DNA from: Bacillus sp. AFS029637
GTDB lineage: Bacteria; Bacillota; Bacilli; Bacillales; Bacillaceae_G
Reading direction: 5' to 3'
Assembly (NCBI RefSeq): GCF_002584985.1
Contig: NZ_NUPZ01000007.1
Coordinates: 1-46,595, forward strand
DNA: 46,595 nt
Shown here: piece after piece, positions 8,239 through 16,328 of the stretch
Layout of the letters: each line of letters opens with the position of its first letter
Numbering within the stretch: the first letter of the stretch is position 1
Notes under the pieces: generated by a model
Database searches by the model: none
The model's input: the letters and a program-made list of their open reading frames with translations, nothing else
Told to the model about the DNA's origin: nothing
Made by a program: the position numbers and the translations under genes

Positions 8239-9501
8239 ATGAAAAAGAAATTTGCAGCGTTTAGTGTTTTAGCAGCAGGAACGATTTTTGTTTCTCCCCT
8301 ACTTTCACCTGTATACGCTGAAACGAATCAAGATAAATTATCTAACATACAATCAGAATTAGATGGCAAACAAAATGACTTACAAAATAAATCAGCTGAG
8401 AAAGAACAAATAGAAAAAGAAATTCAAGAATTACAAAAGAAAATCGACGAATTAACTACTTCTATTAATAAAAACGAAGCTGAATTAAATGATACGAAAA
8501 AAGAAATTAGCAAAACACAACAAGTAATTGCTGACAAAAAGAAACATATAGAGCAATTACAAACAAACATAGATACGCGTCAGGAAATTATTAAACAACG
8601 ATTACAATCTATGCAAGAAAAACCTCGTACAAATATGATTACAGAGGTATTAACAACTTCTACAAACATTGCTGATCTTGTTGATAATATGTACTCCGTA
8701 AGTTTAATATTAAACAACGATACAGATATTGTGAAAAAACAAACATCTGATCAAGATGCTGTAACGACAGAAAAAGAAGCTGTTGAGAAAAAAGAGCAGC
8801 ATCTGAAAGAATCTGAGCAAAAATTAGTACAAAAACAGCAAGAATTACAAAATAACCAACAGCAGCAACAAACTTTTATTAACGATCTACATACGAAAGT
8901 AGCAAAAGTAGACTCAGAGATTGAAGGATTAGAAGAAACAAAAAGTATTTTAGAAAACCAGCGTCAAGCTGTTCAAAAAGCAATTGAAGAAGAAAAACGT
9001 GCTGAGGAAGCTCGTAAAGCTGAAGAGGCACGCAAGGCTGAAGAAGCTCGTAAACACGCTACCGCATCTGCTCAATCCGCCCCGACACCACACGATACAA
9101 ATATTGGCGGATTTATTAAACCGGCAGCCGGATCGAAAACTTCAGGATTTGGTACACGTTCTTTAGATAACCATAAAGGAATTGATATCGCTGCTTCAGG
9201 AACAGTACCTATTGTTGCTGCTGCTGACGGCGTCGTTATTCGCTCAGAATTATCATCTAGTTATGGAAATGTTGTGTACTTATCTCACCGTATAAACGGA
9301 AAAACATATACGACAGTATATGCTCATATGAGCAGCCGTTCTGTATCGAATGGACAAACTGTAAAACAAGGCGATCAGCTTGGATTTATGGGGAATACCG
9401 GTCAATCATACGGACAACATTTACACTTTGAACTTCACCTTGGGGAATGGAATGTCGGTAAGACAAACGCAGTTGATCCATCTCCTTATATCGGATTATA
9501 A
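8239..9501 (+). CDS. Secreted M23-family peptidoglycan hydrolase with N-terminal coiled coil
   Basis: The product is a secreted protein of 420 residues. A signal peptide (MKKKFAAFSVLAAGTIFVSP, cleavage near YA-ET) is followed by a long coiled coil (about 30-240) of the PcsB/CwlO N-terminal type. A short repeat linker comes next (EEARKA three times, about 255-272). The C-terminal LytM/M23 domain has the zinc residues H312 and D316 in HKGIDIA and H396 in HLHFELH, with H394 catalytic, plus VYAHM. So it should be an active endopeptidase cutting peptide cross-links. I chose ATG 8239 because GAAAGGAG lies ten bases ahead and the signal peptide starts there. Coiled-coil M23 proteins are often controlled by FtsEX; no such partner is nearby. 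Confidence 0.9.
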   Translation: MKKKFAAFSVLAAGTIFVSPLLSPVYAETNQDKLSNIQSELDGKQNDLQNKSAEKEQIEKEIQELQKKIDELTTSINKNEAELNDTKKEISKTQQVIADKKKHIEQLQTNIDTRQEIIKQRLQSMQEKPRTNMITEVLTTSTNIADLVDNMYSVSLILNNDTDIVKKQTSDQDAVTTEKEAVEKKEQHLKESEQKLVQKQQELQNNQQQQQTFINDLHTKVAKVDSEIEGLEETKSILENQRQAVQKAIEEEKRAEEARKAEEARKAEEARKHATASAQSAPTPHDTNIGGFIKPAAGSKTSGFGTRSLDNHKGIDIAASGTVPIVAAADGVVIRSELSSSYGNVVYLSHRINGKTYTTVYAHMSSRSVSNGQTVKQGDQLGFMGNTGQSYGQHLHFELHLGEWNVGKTNAVDPSPYIGL

Positions 9502-9528
9502 AAAACTCGGTGCATACCGAGTTTTTTA
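9501..9528 (+). terminator. Intrinsic terminator after the M23 hydrolase
   Basis: AAAAACTCGGT and ACCGAGTTTTTT form a hairpin with a short loop right after the stop codon. Confidence 0.9.
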
Positions 9529-9600
9529 TTTACACTTCACACAATATAGGCCTTCCACATAGAATACAACTAAATGCCTACATTTTACGAGGTGGTTCAT

Positions 9601-9759
9601 ATGAATACACAATTACAACAAGAAATAGAAGAAGCTAGAGAAACGTACATTGGCCGGTTATTTACATTTGGTGGCTCAGCGTTATTTTTAATCGGTTCAT
9701 TCATCGCAGTCGTCACAGCTTATAAAGCATATAATCGTTTATTGCATTCATCAACATAA
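9601..9759 (+). CDS. Small single-span membrane protein, 52 aa
   Basis: I do not recognise this protein. It has a charged amphipathic N-terminus (NTQLQQEIEEARETYIGRL), one membrane span (GGSALFLIGSFIAVVTAY) and a short basic tail. The frame is open nine codons further up, but ACGAGGTGG lies just ahead of the ATG at 9601, which fixes the start. A strong terminator follows at once, so it is a single-gene unit between the hydrolase terminator and the convergent transporter gene. Function unknown. Confidence 0.75.
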   Translation: MNTQLQQEIEEARETYIGRLFTFGGSALFLIGSFIAVVTAYKAYNRLLHSST

Positions 9760-9788
9760 AAAAGACGGGGATTCCCCCGTCTTTTTTA
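9757..9788 (+). terminator. Bidirectional terminator between convergent genes
   Basis: AAAAAAGACGGGG pairs with CCCCGTCTTTTTT. It overlaps the stop of the plus-strand small gene and the stop of the minus-strand transporter, and has T-runs in both directions. Confidence 0.92.
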
Positions 9789-11144
9789 TGCAAACATTTT
9801 AAATACACCTATCGCATTTAAAAACACAATGATTACCGTTACTGGAATAATATAACGAAGTAAGAAGAACCAAATGTTAAATAGCGTTTTCCCTTTCGTT
9901 TCCGTTACTTCTAATTCTTTCATTAGTAACTCTTTGCTCATTTTATTTGGTACAAATAGCGAAATAGCTAGTACCCCTAGCGGCAGCAACACATTGCTTA
10001 CCGAAAAATCGACGAAATCAAAGAATGTTTTTCCAAATATTTTCACATCACTCATAACCCCAAATGATAACGCTGATGGAATTCCAACTGCAAAAATAAG
10101 AATACCAATTAATAATGATGCGGACGGACGCTTCTTCTCATTATCTTTCGCAACAGATGCTACAACAATTTCAAGCATCGAAATTGCTGATGTTAAGGTC
10201 GCAAAGAAGAATAAAACTAAAAACATAACAAAGAAAAATTGTCCGAATGGTATTTTCGCAAATACAGCAGGAAGAACGATAAATAATAGTCCAGGTCCTT
10301 CAGTTGGCTTAACTCCTAACGCGAAAATTGCCGGGAAAATTGCTAATCCTGCAAGCACTGTAATAAAAACAGTTAAACTTACAATAGATGTTGCTGATTT
10401 CGCCAAATGTTCCTCTTTCTTCAAATACGAACTATACGTTACCATTACTGAGGCACCTACTGTTAGTGAGAAGAAAGATTGTCCCATCGCATATAAAATC
10501 GTATCTGCTGTAAGCTTTGAAAAATCTGGTTTTAAGAAGAACTCTACCCCAGCCATAGCACCATCAAGCGTTAACGCACGAATAATGATAGCAATAAATA
10601 AAATAAATAATAGCGGCATCATGTACTTACTTGCCTTCTCTATCCCCTTCTCTACACCTTTACTTACAACAAAAATCGTACAAAGCATAAAGAGGAATTG
10701 CGCTCCAATCGCACTTACTGGATTCGAAATCGTTTCACCAAACAATTTCCCATAATCGACAACACCATTCCAGAAACTACCTGTCACACTATAGTATAAA
10801 TACAGTAAAATCCATCCGCCTACAACACTATAGAAAGAGAGTACACTAAAACAAGTAACAACTCCCATACGACCAATCCAAGGATATAATTTACTATTTG
10901 GCACTAACACCTTATACGCTGTTACCGCCTCTTTTTGTGTACTACGCCCAATAACAAATTCTGCTAATAATAACGGCATTCCAATAAATAAAGTTAACAG
11001 TAAGAAGACTAAGAAGAATGCGCCTCCCCCACCATTACCTGCAACATAAGGAAACTTCCATATTGCACCAAGACCTACTGCGGCTCCGGCTGCTGCGAGT
11101 ACAAAGCCTATTTTCGACGTCCATTGCTGTGTTTCTTTCATCAT
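9786..11144 (-). CDS. Sodium-dependent transporter (SNF/NSS family), probable tryptophan carrier
   Basis: A polytopic protein of 452 residues in the neurotransmitter:sodium symporter family (COG0733). The first membrane helix carries the sodium and substrate motif AAAGAAVGLGAIWKFPYVAG, close to GNxWRFP in LeuT. About eleven hydrophobic segments follow, including YAMGQSFFSLTVGASVMVTY, the helix-6 substrate-site region. AAAGGAG precedes an ATG-ATG pair, so the start may be one codon later. A T-box leader with a TGG specifier lies directly upstream, which argues for uptake of tryptophan or a precursor when tRNA-Trp is uncharged. The family is certain; the substrate is inferred from the leader. 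Confidence 0.88.
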   Translation of the reverse strand: MMKETQQWTSKIGFVLAAAGAAVGLGAIWKFPYVAGNGGGGAFFLVFLLLTLFIGMPLLLAEFVIGRSTQKEAVTAYKVLVPNSKLYPWIGRMGVVTCFSVLSFYSVVGGWILLYLYYSVTGSFWNGVVDYGKLFGETISNPVSAIGAQFLFMLCTIFVVSKGVEKGIEKASKYMMPLLFILFIAIIIRALTLDGAMAGVEFFLKPDFSKLTADTILYAMGQSFFSLTVGASVMVTYSSYLKKEEHLAKSATSIVSLTVFITVLAGLAIFPAIFALGVKPTEGPGLLFIVLPAVFAKIPFGQFFFVMFLVLFFFATLTSAISMLEIVVASVAKDNEKKRPSASLLIGILIFAVGIPSALSFGVMSDVKIFGKTFFDFVDFSVSNVLLPLGVLAISLFVPNKMSKELLMKELEVTETKGKTLFNIWFFLLRYIIPVTVIIVFLNAIGVFKMFA

Positions 11145-11224
11145 AATTTCTCCTTTTCTGAATATTTAAACTTTTACTAATTATACACTTTCATTTCATA
11201 CTCGCACACCTCCTTTAGAAAATA

Positions 11225-11515
11225 AAAAAGTCCCCTACACGCAAATATGCATGTAGAGGACGATATATGTAATGTAAATACCGTGGTACCACCTCAATTG
11301 GATTGATAAATCCCACTTGTTCAAGTACAGGAATAATTCCGATACTCTATCCTTTTAACGGCGGAACCCGGGTTGCCTACTACAATGTTCAGCATACCTC
11401 TCGCAAGCCCATTCTGTATATTTTATCGTACCGGGCTCACACCTCACCCCAGCTCTCTGAACGCCTCAAATATACGTACTCTTCTTGCTCATCGATTTCA
11501 TCTATTGAAGTTACT
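11225..11515 (-). promoter_or_regulatory. T-box riboswitch, specifier TGG (Trp), ahead of the NSS transporter
   Basis: On the minus strand, Stem I starts at GAGCAAG (ending 11490). Its lower helix pairs GCAAG with CTTGC. The specifier loop has AGAGTA on one side and AGAA-TGG-G on the other, so the codon TGG (11409-11411) is followed by one purine, the same geometry as the Ile T-box at 41091. AGAGAGCTGGGG is present. The T-box core GAGGTGGTACCACGG (from about 11295 down to 11281) precedes a terminator GTCCTCTACA / TGTAGGGGAC with T6. The base after TGG in the antiterminator bulge is T, which expects discriminator A; tRNA-Trp usually carries G73, so a G-U pair would be needed. Confidence 0.88.
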
Positions 11516-11519
11516 TGTG

Positions 11520-11548
11520 ATTATAAATTATATTTTTATACTTGTAAA
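11520..11548 (-). promoter_or_regulatory. Strong SigA promoter of the Trp T-box transcript
   Basis: TTTACA (11543-11548) and TATAAT (11520-11525) on the minus strand are 17 bases apart, nearly the full consensus, and lie just upstream of Stem I. They overlap the space right after sirC. Confidence 0.8.
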
Positions 11549-11565
11549 GTGCAATTTACTTTTTA

Positions 11566-12180
11566 TTATTGTAGAACTTTCCCCTCTAATTCCCGTAAAA
11601 AACTTTCTCTTTTTTCCTCGTTTTGCACATATACTGATTTCAATACTTCTTGTAGCAATATATGTCGTTCTCTCTTTTCTAACTGCAACTCTTTTAACTT
11701 GATTCTTACTTCATATAGAAACTCTAAATACGTTTCGTATGTTTCATCGTATTTATTTGCGATATCATCTCGAATTTTTTTCGCAAGCTTTGGACTTGCT
11801 CCTCCAGTAGAAACCGCTATATTAAGCAAACCACGATGAATTGCCGCCGGAAAATGAACATTACCACTTTCGGGGTTTGTAATAACATTTACCAATTGAT
11901 TCTCTGCTGCATCTTCAGCAACGTGTTCATTTAATACGGAATCACTACTCGCTGCAACAACTAAAAAAGCATCTTTAATATCACTTTTTTCATATTCTCT
12001 TTGATACCAACGAATTTTCTTCTCCTCCACAAGTTTCACTAAATTTACGTCTAATTCTAGACTTATTACAACTATATCCGCACCTTGTTTTAGTAAAGGA
12101 ATAATTTTAAACCCTGCAACTTTTCCTCCACCAATGACAACAACACGTTTCTTATCAACTCGCACTGTAAGTGGATACAT
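11566..12180 (-). CDS. sirC: Precorrin-2 dehydrogenase, sirohaem synthesis (SirC/YlnF type)
   Basis: The 204-residue enzyme oxidises precorrin-2 to sirohydrochlorin with NAD+. The N-terminal Rossmann fold shows VVVIGGGKVAGFKIIPLL, with the usual N-terminal MYPLTV strand before it. VVAASSDSVLNEHVAEDA and NPESGNVHFPAAIHRGLLNI follow in the family order, and STGGASPKLAKKIRDDI marks the central dimerisation region. The C-terminal helical part is short, so this is the separate dehydrogenase, not a CysG fusion. It overlaps sirB by 26 bases, with GAAGGGGG ahead of its ATG, and is the last gene of the sulfur operon. I see no strong terminator between its stop and the T-box promoter. Confidence 0.9.
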   Translation of the reverse strand: MYPLTVRVDKKRVVVIGGGKVAGFKIIPLLKQGADIVVISLELDVNLVKLVEEKKIRWYQREYEKSDIKDAFLVVAASSDSVLNEHVAEDAAENQLVNVITNPESGNVHFPAAIHRGLLNIAVSTGGASPKLAKKIRDDIANKYDETYETYLEFLYEVRIKLKELQLEKRERHILLQEVLKSVYVQNEEKRESFLRELEGKVLQ

Positions 12181-12907
12181 ATTGATCCCCCTTCAATATT
12201 TCCTTCGTTTTTTGGATTAACATATTTTGGAACGCTTCATTTTTTCCTAAATACGGACTTATTTTTATCCCTACCAACTCATATTGACGCACTTCTTTCT
12301 CAATATGTTTCATAAGTAATCCTGTAAATAACAAATAAGGTAACACAACGATATGCTCTTCTTCTCGTTCTACAACTTCCTTCAATTTATCCTCAAACTT
12401 CGGTTCGGCAGCTGCTAAAAAACAAACTTCCACTTTATCAATTTTTTCTTCTGCTTGAAATAAAGTAACGATCCGATTTATATCTTGTAAAGTTTCAGGA
12501 TCGCTACTGCCCCTTGCAACAAGTAAAAGCGTCACTTTATTTTTATATTCTTCAATGCCACTTCCTTTATATATCGATTTTATAAGTGTTCTTGATACAC
12601 CGAATGGATTACCGTAAGTCACCTTAATATGAGGATATTGATCATTTAACTTTTGTAATTCAAACGGAATATCATTTTTCACGTGACCTGCTGCTAATAA
12701 AAATACAGGAATGGCGATAATCTCTGTCGCACCACGCTTCACACATGCGCGAAACCCTTCTTCGATAGAGGGACTCGCTAACTCTAAAAAACAAACTTCT
12801 TGAATCGTTTCCTCTATACGACTCATACATGCTGTAACAAATTGAATTGCCTCTTCTTTCGCTTCCTTCAACCGACTTCCGTGACATATATATAAAACAG
12901 CCTTCAT
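12155..12907 (-). CDS. sirB: Sirohydrochlorin ferrochelatase (SirB/CbiX family)
   Basis: This 250-residue chelatase inserts Fe2+ into sirohydrochlorin to give sirohaem. It is a two-domain CbiX-type protein with the metal-binding H9 in YICHGSR and H75 in AAGHVKNDIPFEL, followed by a second, degenerate half (VTLLLVARGSSDP, then FTGLLMKHIEKEV). I start it at ATG 12907: GGAG lies nine bases before, and MKAVLYICHG is the usual N-terminus. A GTG at 12922 is in frame but lacks a proper site. It lies one base after sumT's stop codon. CbiX members may take cobalt instead; the sulfite reductase context favours iron. Confidence 0.88.
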   Translation of the reverse strand: MKAVLYICHGSRLKEAKEEAIQFVTACMSRIEETIQEVCFLELASPSIEEGFRACVKRGATEIIAIPVFLLAAGHVKNDIPFELQKLNDQYPHIKVTYGNPFGVSRTLIKSIYKGSGIEEYKNKVTLLLVARGSSDPETLQDINRIVTLFQAEEKIDKVEVCFLAAAEPKFEDKLKEVVEREEEHIVVLPYLLFTGLLMKHIEKEVRQYELVGIKISPYLGKNEAFQNMLIQKTKEILKGDQYVSTYSAS

Positions 12908-12908
12908 T

Positions 12909-13685
12909 TTACAACACTCCACTTACTTGATAGGCATTTTCCGTTTGTTTCTCAAACCAATGAATCTTTTCTCTAAAACGGACAACTTCTCCAATTACAA
13001 TCATGCTCGGATTTTGAATTTGCTCTTTTTTCGCAACCTCTACAATTGTCCCTAACGTCCCAACAACTGTGCGCTGCATAGATGTCGTTCCCCGCTCAAT
13101 AATAGCAGCGGGTGTACTTTTATCTTTTCCATGCTTCATAAGTTGTTCACATATGTAGGGCAAATTACTAACCCCCATATATACCGCTAAAGTCTCTACA
13201 CCTTTCGCTAAATTTTCCCACTTCACTTCCTCTTCAGCATCTTCTTTCCTATGTCCTGTCACAATAGCAAAACTTGCACTTGCATCACGATGTGTCACCG
13301 GAATCCCCGCATAAGCAGGTGCAGCTATTCCAGAGGAAATACCTGGGACGATTTCAAATGATATCCCTTGTTTTGCTAGCGCTTCAGCTTCTTCTCCGCC
13401 TCTACCAAATACAAACGGATCTCCCCCTTTTAACCGCGTTACAACTTTTCCTTTTTTTGCGTATTTAATAAGAAATGTATGAATTGTCTCTTGCTTCATC
13501 GTGTGATAATTCGGGAGCTTCCCGCAATAAATTAAATCCGCTTCAGGCTTTGCGTACGAAAGCAACTCTTTATTCACAAGACGGTCGTATAAAATAACAT
13601 CTGCCTTCTCAATACATTTCAATCCTTTCACAGTGATTAAATCTGGATCCCCAGGGCCCGCTCCAACGATATATACTTTTCCCAT
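12909..13685 (-). CDS. sumT: Uroporphyrinogen-III C-methyltransferase
   Basis: The 258-residue enzyme adds two methyl groups from SAM to uroporphyrinogen III, giving precorrin-2, the first step to sirohaem. The tetrapyrrole-methylase signatures are complete: VYIVGAGPGDPDLITVKG at the N-terminus, DVILYDRLV, LKGGDPFVFGRGGEEAEAL for SAM binding, and PGISSGIAAPAYAGIPVTHR. Length is that of the single-domain SUMT, without the dehydrogenase fusion of CysG. GAGGAG precedes the ATG. Downstream, sirB and sirC finish the cofactor; upstream lies the sirohaem-dependent reductase that uses it. Confidence 0.94.
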   Translation of the reverse strand: MGKVYIVGAGPGDPDLITVKGLKCIEKADVILYDRLVNKELLSYAKPEADLIYCGKLPNYHTMKQETIHTFLIKYAKKGKVVTRLKGGDPFVFGRGGEEAEALAKQGISFEIVPGISSGIAAPAYAGIPVTHRDASASFAIVTGHRKEDAEEEVKWENLAKGVETLAVYMGVSNLPYICEQLMKHGKDKSTPAAIIERGTTSMQRTVVGTLGTIVEVAKKEQIQNPSMIVIGEVVRFREKIHWFEKQTENAYQVSGVL

Positions 13686-13707
13686 CAGCTCTCCTCATTT
13701 CTACTAT

Positions 13708-13746
13708 TAAAGTGAAACTTCCATTCTTATATATGAATGGAAGTTT
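13708..13746 (-). repeat. Intercistronic palindrome headed by the shared 13-mer
   Basis: TAAAGTGAAACTT (13708-13720) starts a near-perfect inverted repeat, AAACTTCCATTC / GAATGGAAGTTT, in the gap between DUF3906 and sumT. There is no T-run on the minus strand, so it is more likely an RNA-stability or attenuating hairpin than a full terminator. The same 13-mer heads the repeats at 15624, 24012 (reverse) and 44337. Confidence 0.55.
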
Positions 13747-13771
13747 TCATTACTTCATATTTCAATGTTCC

Positions 13772-13972
13772 TTACTCATGAATAACAAAGGCTGCGCTTT
13801 TTCGAATCTTCTTTTTTTCAAATAAGGAAATCTCCTTTATTTCCGGTAACGGTAAAAAATGTTTTTCAAGCTCAATCTCCGCAAGCTTAAATGCCTGTTC
13901 TTCACTCTGAGCAACAACAACAATCGGAACGATATTATTCGCTAATACAGCTTCAAATCGGTATAAATCCAT
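13772..13972 (-). CDS. DUF3906-type small protein
   Basis: A soluble 66-residue protein: MDLYRFEAVLANNIVPIVVV, then a helix with SEEQAFKLAEIELEKHFLP and a basic C-terminal end. It resembles the small DUF3906 family of Bacillus. GGAGGGGG precedes the ATG. It sits between sulfite reductase (12 bases away) and sumT, so it belongs to the sulfur/sirohaem operon and may assist that pathway, but no activity is known to me. The palindrome at 13708-13746 follows it. Confidence 0.72.
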   Translation of the reverse strand: MDLYRFEAVLANNIVPIVVVAQSEEQAFKLAEIELEKHFLPLPEIKEISLFEKKKIRKSAAFVIHE

Positions 13973-13984
13973 ATTGCCCCCTCC

Positions 13985-15607
13985 TTAAGACGCTATAACT
14001 TCCTCTAACACGTTATTTAACGCTATTTGCAGTGTATCTACACCGATACGTTCAACAAAATCATAAAACGTTTCAGCTGGTAACTTATTTTCTTTGAAAT
14101 AAGTTATAAATGATGCGAGCACATCCGGTAAATCTTCACCGTCTATTTTCCCTTTTAGCTTTTGATTATAAGCACCACCATCTAGTAACGTTCCGCCTAC
14201 ATAAATTTCAAACGCCTCAACAATTCCTTTTTCCTTCGTTTTCATTTTCACCCCTTGTAATCCAATGTCAGCAATTTGACGTTGACCACATGAATTTGGA
14301 CATCCTACCATATGAATTCGAACCGGAACGTCGAGTGCAACTTGTGTATCTAAGTACTCGGCGATTTTGCGTAATCTTTCTTTCGTTTCTACTAATGCAA
14401 GATTACAATATTCAATACCTGTACATGAAACCGCATGACCAATAAATGATTTCGGATTTGCAGAAATTGCTTCAAATAACGGTTCACTTAATAAGCCCGT
14501 AACATTTTTTGGCGGAACATTCGGAATAATGAAGTTTTGTGAGTTACAAGTACGAATTTGCCCGTTACCATATTGCTTTGCAATTCTTGCAATCTCAAAC
14601 ATTTCTTTTGCATGTAAACGCCCTACAGGTACATTAAAACCGACATATTTTAGTCCCTCTTGTTTTTGATCTTGGACACCATAAAAATAACCTGCATTCC
14701 ATCCTTTTAGTGCACTTTCTCCTTTACTTTGTAAAGGCCCTGTATACTCTAGTAGTTTCTCTTTAAATTTCTCCGCTCCCCAGTCTGCAACAAGAAATTT
14801 CAAACGTGCTAAATGACGTTTTTCACGATATCCAAAATCTCGGAATATAGTAGCAATCGCAATTGCTACTCCCTTCACTTCTTCTGGTAGAACGAACACA
14901 CCTAATTCTTCCGCTAAATATGGACGAGCTGATAATCCTCCGCCTACTTTTATATGAAAACCAACTTTTTTCTCACCATTTATTTCTTTCGTAGCAGGTG
15001 TAAATGCAACACAGTTAATCTCTGCGTTTGCTGAATTATAAATGTTAGAACTAATGGACATTTTAAATTTACGTGGTAAGTTGGAAAACTCTTCATTATG
15101 TTGGAAGTAGTCATATACCTCTTTCACAATATGCGTTGTATCAAACAGTTCATTTGCATCAATTCCAGCAAGTGGGTTACCTGTAATATTACGCGTTATA
15201 TCACCACACGCCCCTGCTGAAGATAATCCAACTCTCGCTAATCTTTTAAAAATATCTGGAATTTGCTGAATCTCTAACCAATGAAACTGAATTGCCTGTC
15301 TTGTCGTAATATCGATTACATCGCGTCCATAGTCCTCAGCAATAGAAGCAAGCACTTCTGCCTGTGCATTTGTAATAATCCCAGAAGGAATATTTACACG
15401 CATCATAAAATAGCCCGCTTCTTTCGGGCGCTGCAAATACAATCCTGCCCATTTAAATGCGTCCCACTCTTCTTTCGGAATAGATTCGAATCCATTCTCC
15501 GCATAGTAAGGAATATCATTAAAGATTTCCAATCCATCTTTTTCTAATTTATTCTTCTCAGTCTGATTTAATTTTTCATTGTTAGCCCATACTTTTTCAT
15601 AACTCAT
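13985..15607 (-). CDS. Sulfite reductase (ferredoxin type), nitrite/sulfite reductase haemoprotein
   Basis: A 540-residue enzyme of the sirohaem and [4Fe-4S] nitrite/sulfite reductase family. Two ferredoxin-like halves each carry a conserved reductase stretch (VIDITTRQAIQFHW; YGNGQIRTCNSQNFIIPNV). The cluster cysteines are C395-X5-C401 in SCTGIEYCN and C436-X3-C440 in GCPNSCGQ. Alone the sequence could be a nitrite reductase, but cysH, sat and cysC upstream and the sirohaem genes downstream make it the six-electron reduction of sulfite to sulfide. No flavoprotein partner (CysJ) is in the window, so ferredoxin or another small carrier probably gives electrons. AGGGGG precedes the ATG. Confidence 0.9.
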   Translation of the reverse strand: MSYEKVWANNEKLNQTEKNKLEKDGLEIFNDIPYYAENGFESIPKEEWDAFKWAGLYLQRPKEAGYFMMRVNIPSGIITNAQAEVLASIAEDYGRDVIDITTRQAIQFHWLEIQQIPDIFKRLARVGLSSAGACGDITRNITGNPLAGIDANELFDTTHIVKEVYDYFQHNEEFSNLPRKFKMSISSNIYNSANAEINCVAFTPATKEINGEKKVGFHIKVGGGLSARPYLAEELGVFVLPEEVKGVAIAIATIFRDFGYREKRHLARLKFLVADWGAEKFKEKLLEYTGPLQSKGESALKGWNAGYFYGVQDQKQEGLKYVGFNVPVGRLHAKEMFEIARIAKQYGNGQIRTCNSQNFIIPNVPPKNVTGLLSEPLFEAISANPKSFIGHAVSCTGIEYCNLALVETKERLRKIAEYLDTQVALDVPVRIHMVGCPNSCGQRQIADIGLQGVKMKTKEKGIVEAFEIYVGGTLLDGGAYNQKLKGKIDGEDLPDVLASFITYFKENKLPAETFYDFVERIGVDTLQIALNNVLEEVIAS

Positions 15608-15621
15608 TTTTAATCCCCCTA

Positions 15622-15719
15622 TATAAAGTGAAACTTGAATCAGGCATTTACGGACAGCAGGGCTCCCACCTAACTACTTTGCCTAGCTGAATTTTAAGGT
15701 GGGAGGGTAATGCCCGTTA
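15622..15719 (+). repeat. bcr-like interspersed repeat, second-half form
   Basis: It begins with TAAAGTGAAACTT at 15624 and runs on with GGCATTTACGGACAGC, CTCCCACCTAACT, a pairing GTGGGAGG and a closing ATGCCCGTTA. The second half of the repeat at 44334-44500 has the same order of blocks. It can fold through TCCCACC / GGTGGGA. It lies in the operon gap between cysC and the sulfite reductase gene and touches the cysC stop codon. Confidence 0.65.
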
Positions 15720-16316
15720 ATGCTTGATAAAGCTACGCTCTTGTAAGTACTTCACAATTTGTTCTGCACATTCTTCAATAGAATACTTATGTGTTTCTAC
15801 AATTAATTCTGCTCGTTCTGGCTCCTCATACGGTGAATCCACACCAGTAAACTGTTTAATATCACCATTCCTTGCCTTTTTATAAAGACCTTTCGGATCA
15901 CGTTTTTCACACTCTTCAATCGGACACTTCACAAACACTTCAATAAATTCATCCGCCGATAAAATATCTCTTACTTGCTTACGATCCGTGCGAAATGGTG
16001 AAATAAACGCTGTAAGTACAATCGTTCCTTGATCTACGAATAGTTTAGAAACTTCACCGATACGGCGAATATTCTCTGTGCGATCACTTTCAGAAAAACC
16101 TAAATCGTTATTTAAACCGTGGCGTATATTATCCCCATCTAGCACATAGTTTCCGATATTCTTTTCAAATAGTTTACGAGCAACCGCATTCGCTACTGTA
16201 GATTTACCTGAAGCTGATAAACCCGTAAACCAAATTGCAAAACTATGATGGCCATTTTTCACTCTTCTCTCATTTTTTGAAACAGAGGCTGTATGCCAAG
16301 TAATATTTGTATTCAT
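15717..16316 (-). CDS. cysC: Adenylyl-sulfate kinase
   Basis: The 199-residue kinase phosphorylates APS to PAPS. The P-loop GLSASGKST is at 32-40, followed by NYVLDGDNIRHGLNNDLGFS with the APS-binding residues, then RTENIRRIGEVSKLFVDQG and the lid region KCPIEECEKRDPKGLYKKAR. Length is normal for stand-alone CysC. AGGGAGAG precedes the ATG, and it starts 12 bases after sat. It is of interest because the CysH beside it keeps the iron-sulfur cysteines of APS reductases; the kinase may feed PAPS-using reactions or give a second route. Confidence 0.95.
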   Translation of the reverse strand: MNTNITWHTASVSKNERRVKNGHHSFAIWFTGLSASGKSTVANAVARKLFEKNIGNYVLDGDNIRHGLNNDLGFSESDRTENIRRIGEVSKLFVDQGTIVLTAFISPFRTDRKQVRDILSADEFIEVFVKCPIEECEKRDPKGLYKKARNGDIKQFTGVDSPYEEPERAELIVETHKYSIEECAEQIVKYLQERSFIKH

Positions 16317-16328
16317 CTCATTCTCTCC

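Noticed and set aside
8994-9056. Triplicated GAAGCTCGTAAAGCT-like units as a repeat array
   Set aside because: They encode the EEARKA linker within the M23 hydrolase gene and are not an intergenic or CRISPR repeat.
9874-10755. Long plus-strand open frame opposite the NSS transporter
   Set aside because: It is antisense to a clear membrane protein gene, has no ribosome site and no recognisable product.
11303-11839. Plus-strand open frame across the Trp T-box and sirC
   Set aside because: It is the complement of a structured leader RNA and of a conserved gene.
13985-15607. Assimilatory nitrite reductase as the role of the sirohaem enzyme
   Set aside because: Family motifs do not separate the two, but all neighbours belong to sulfate assimilation under a SAM riboswitch.
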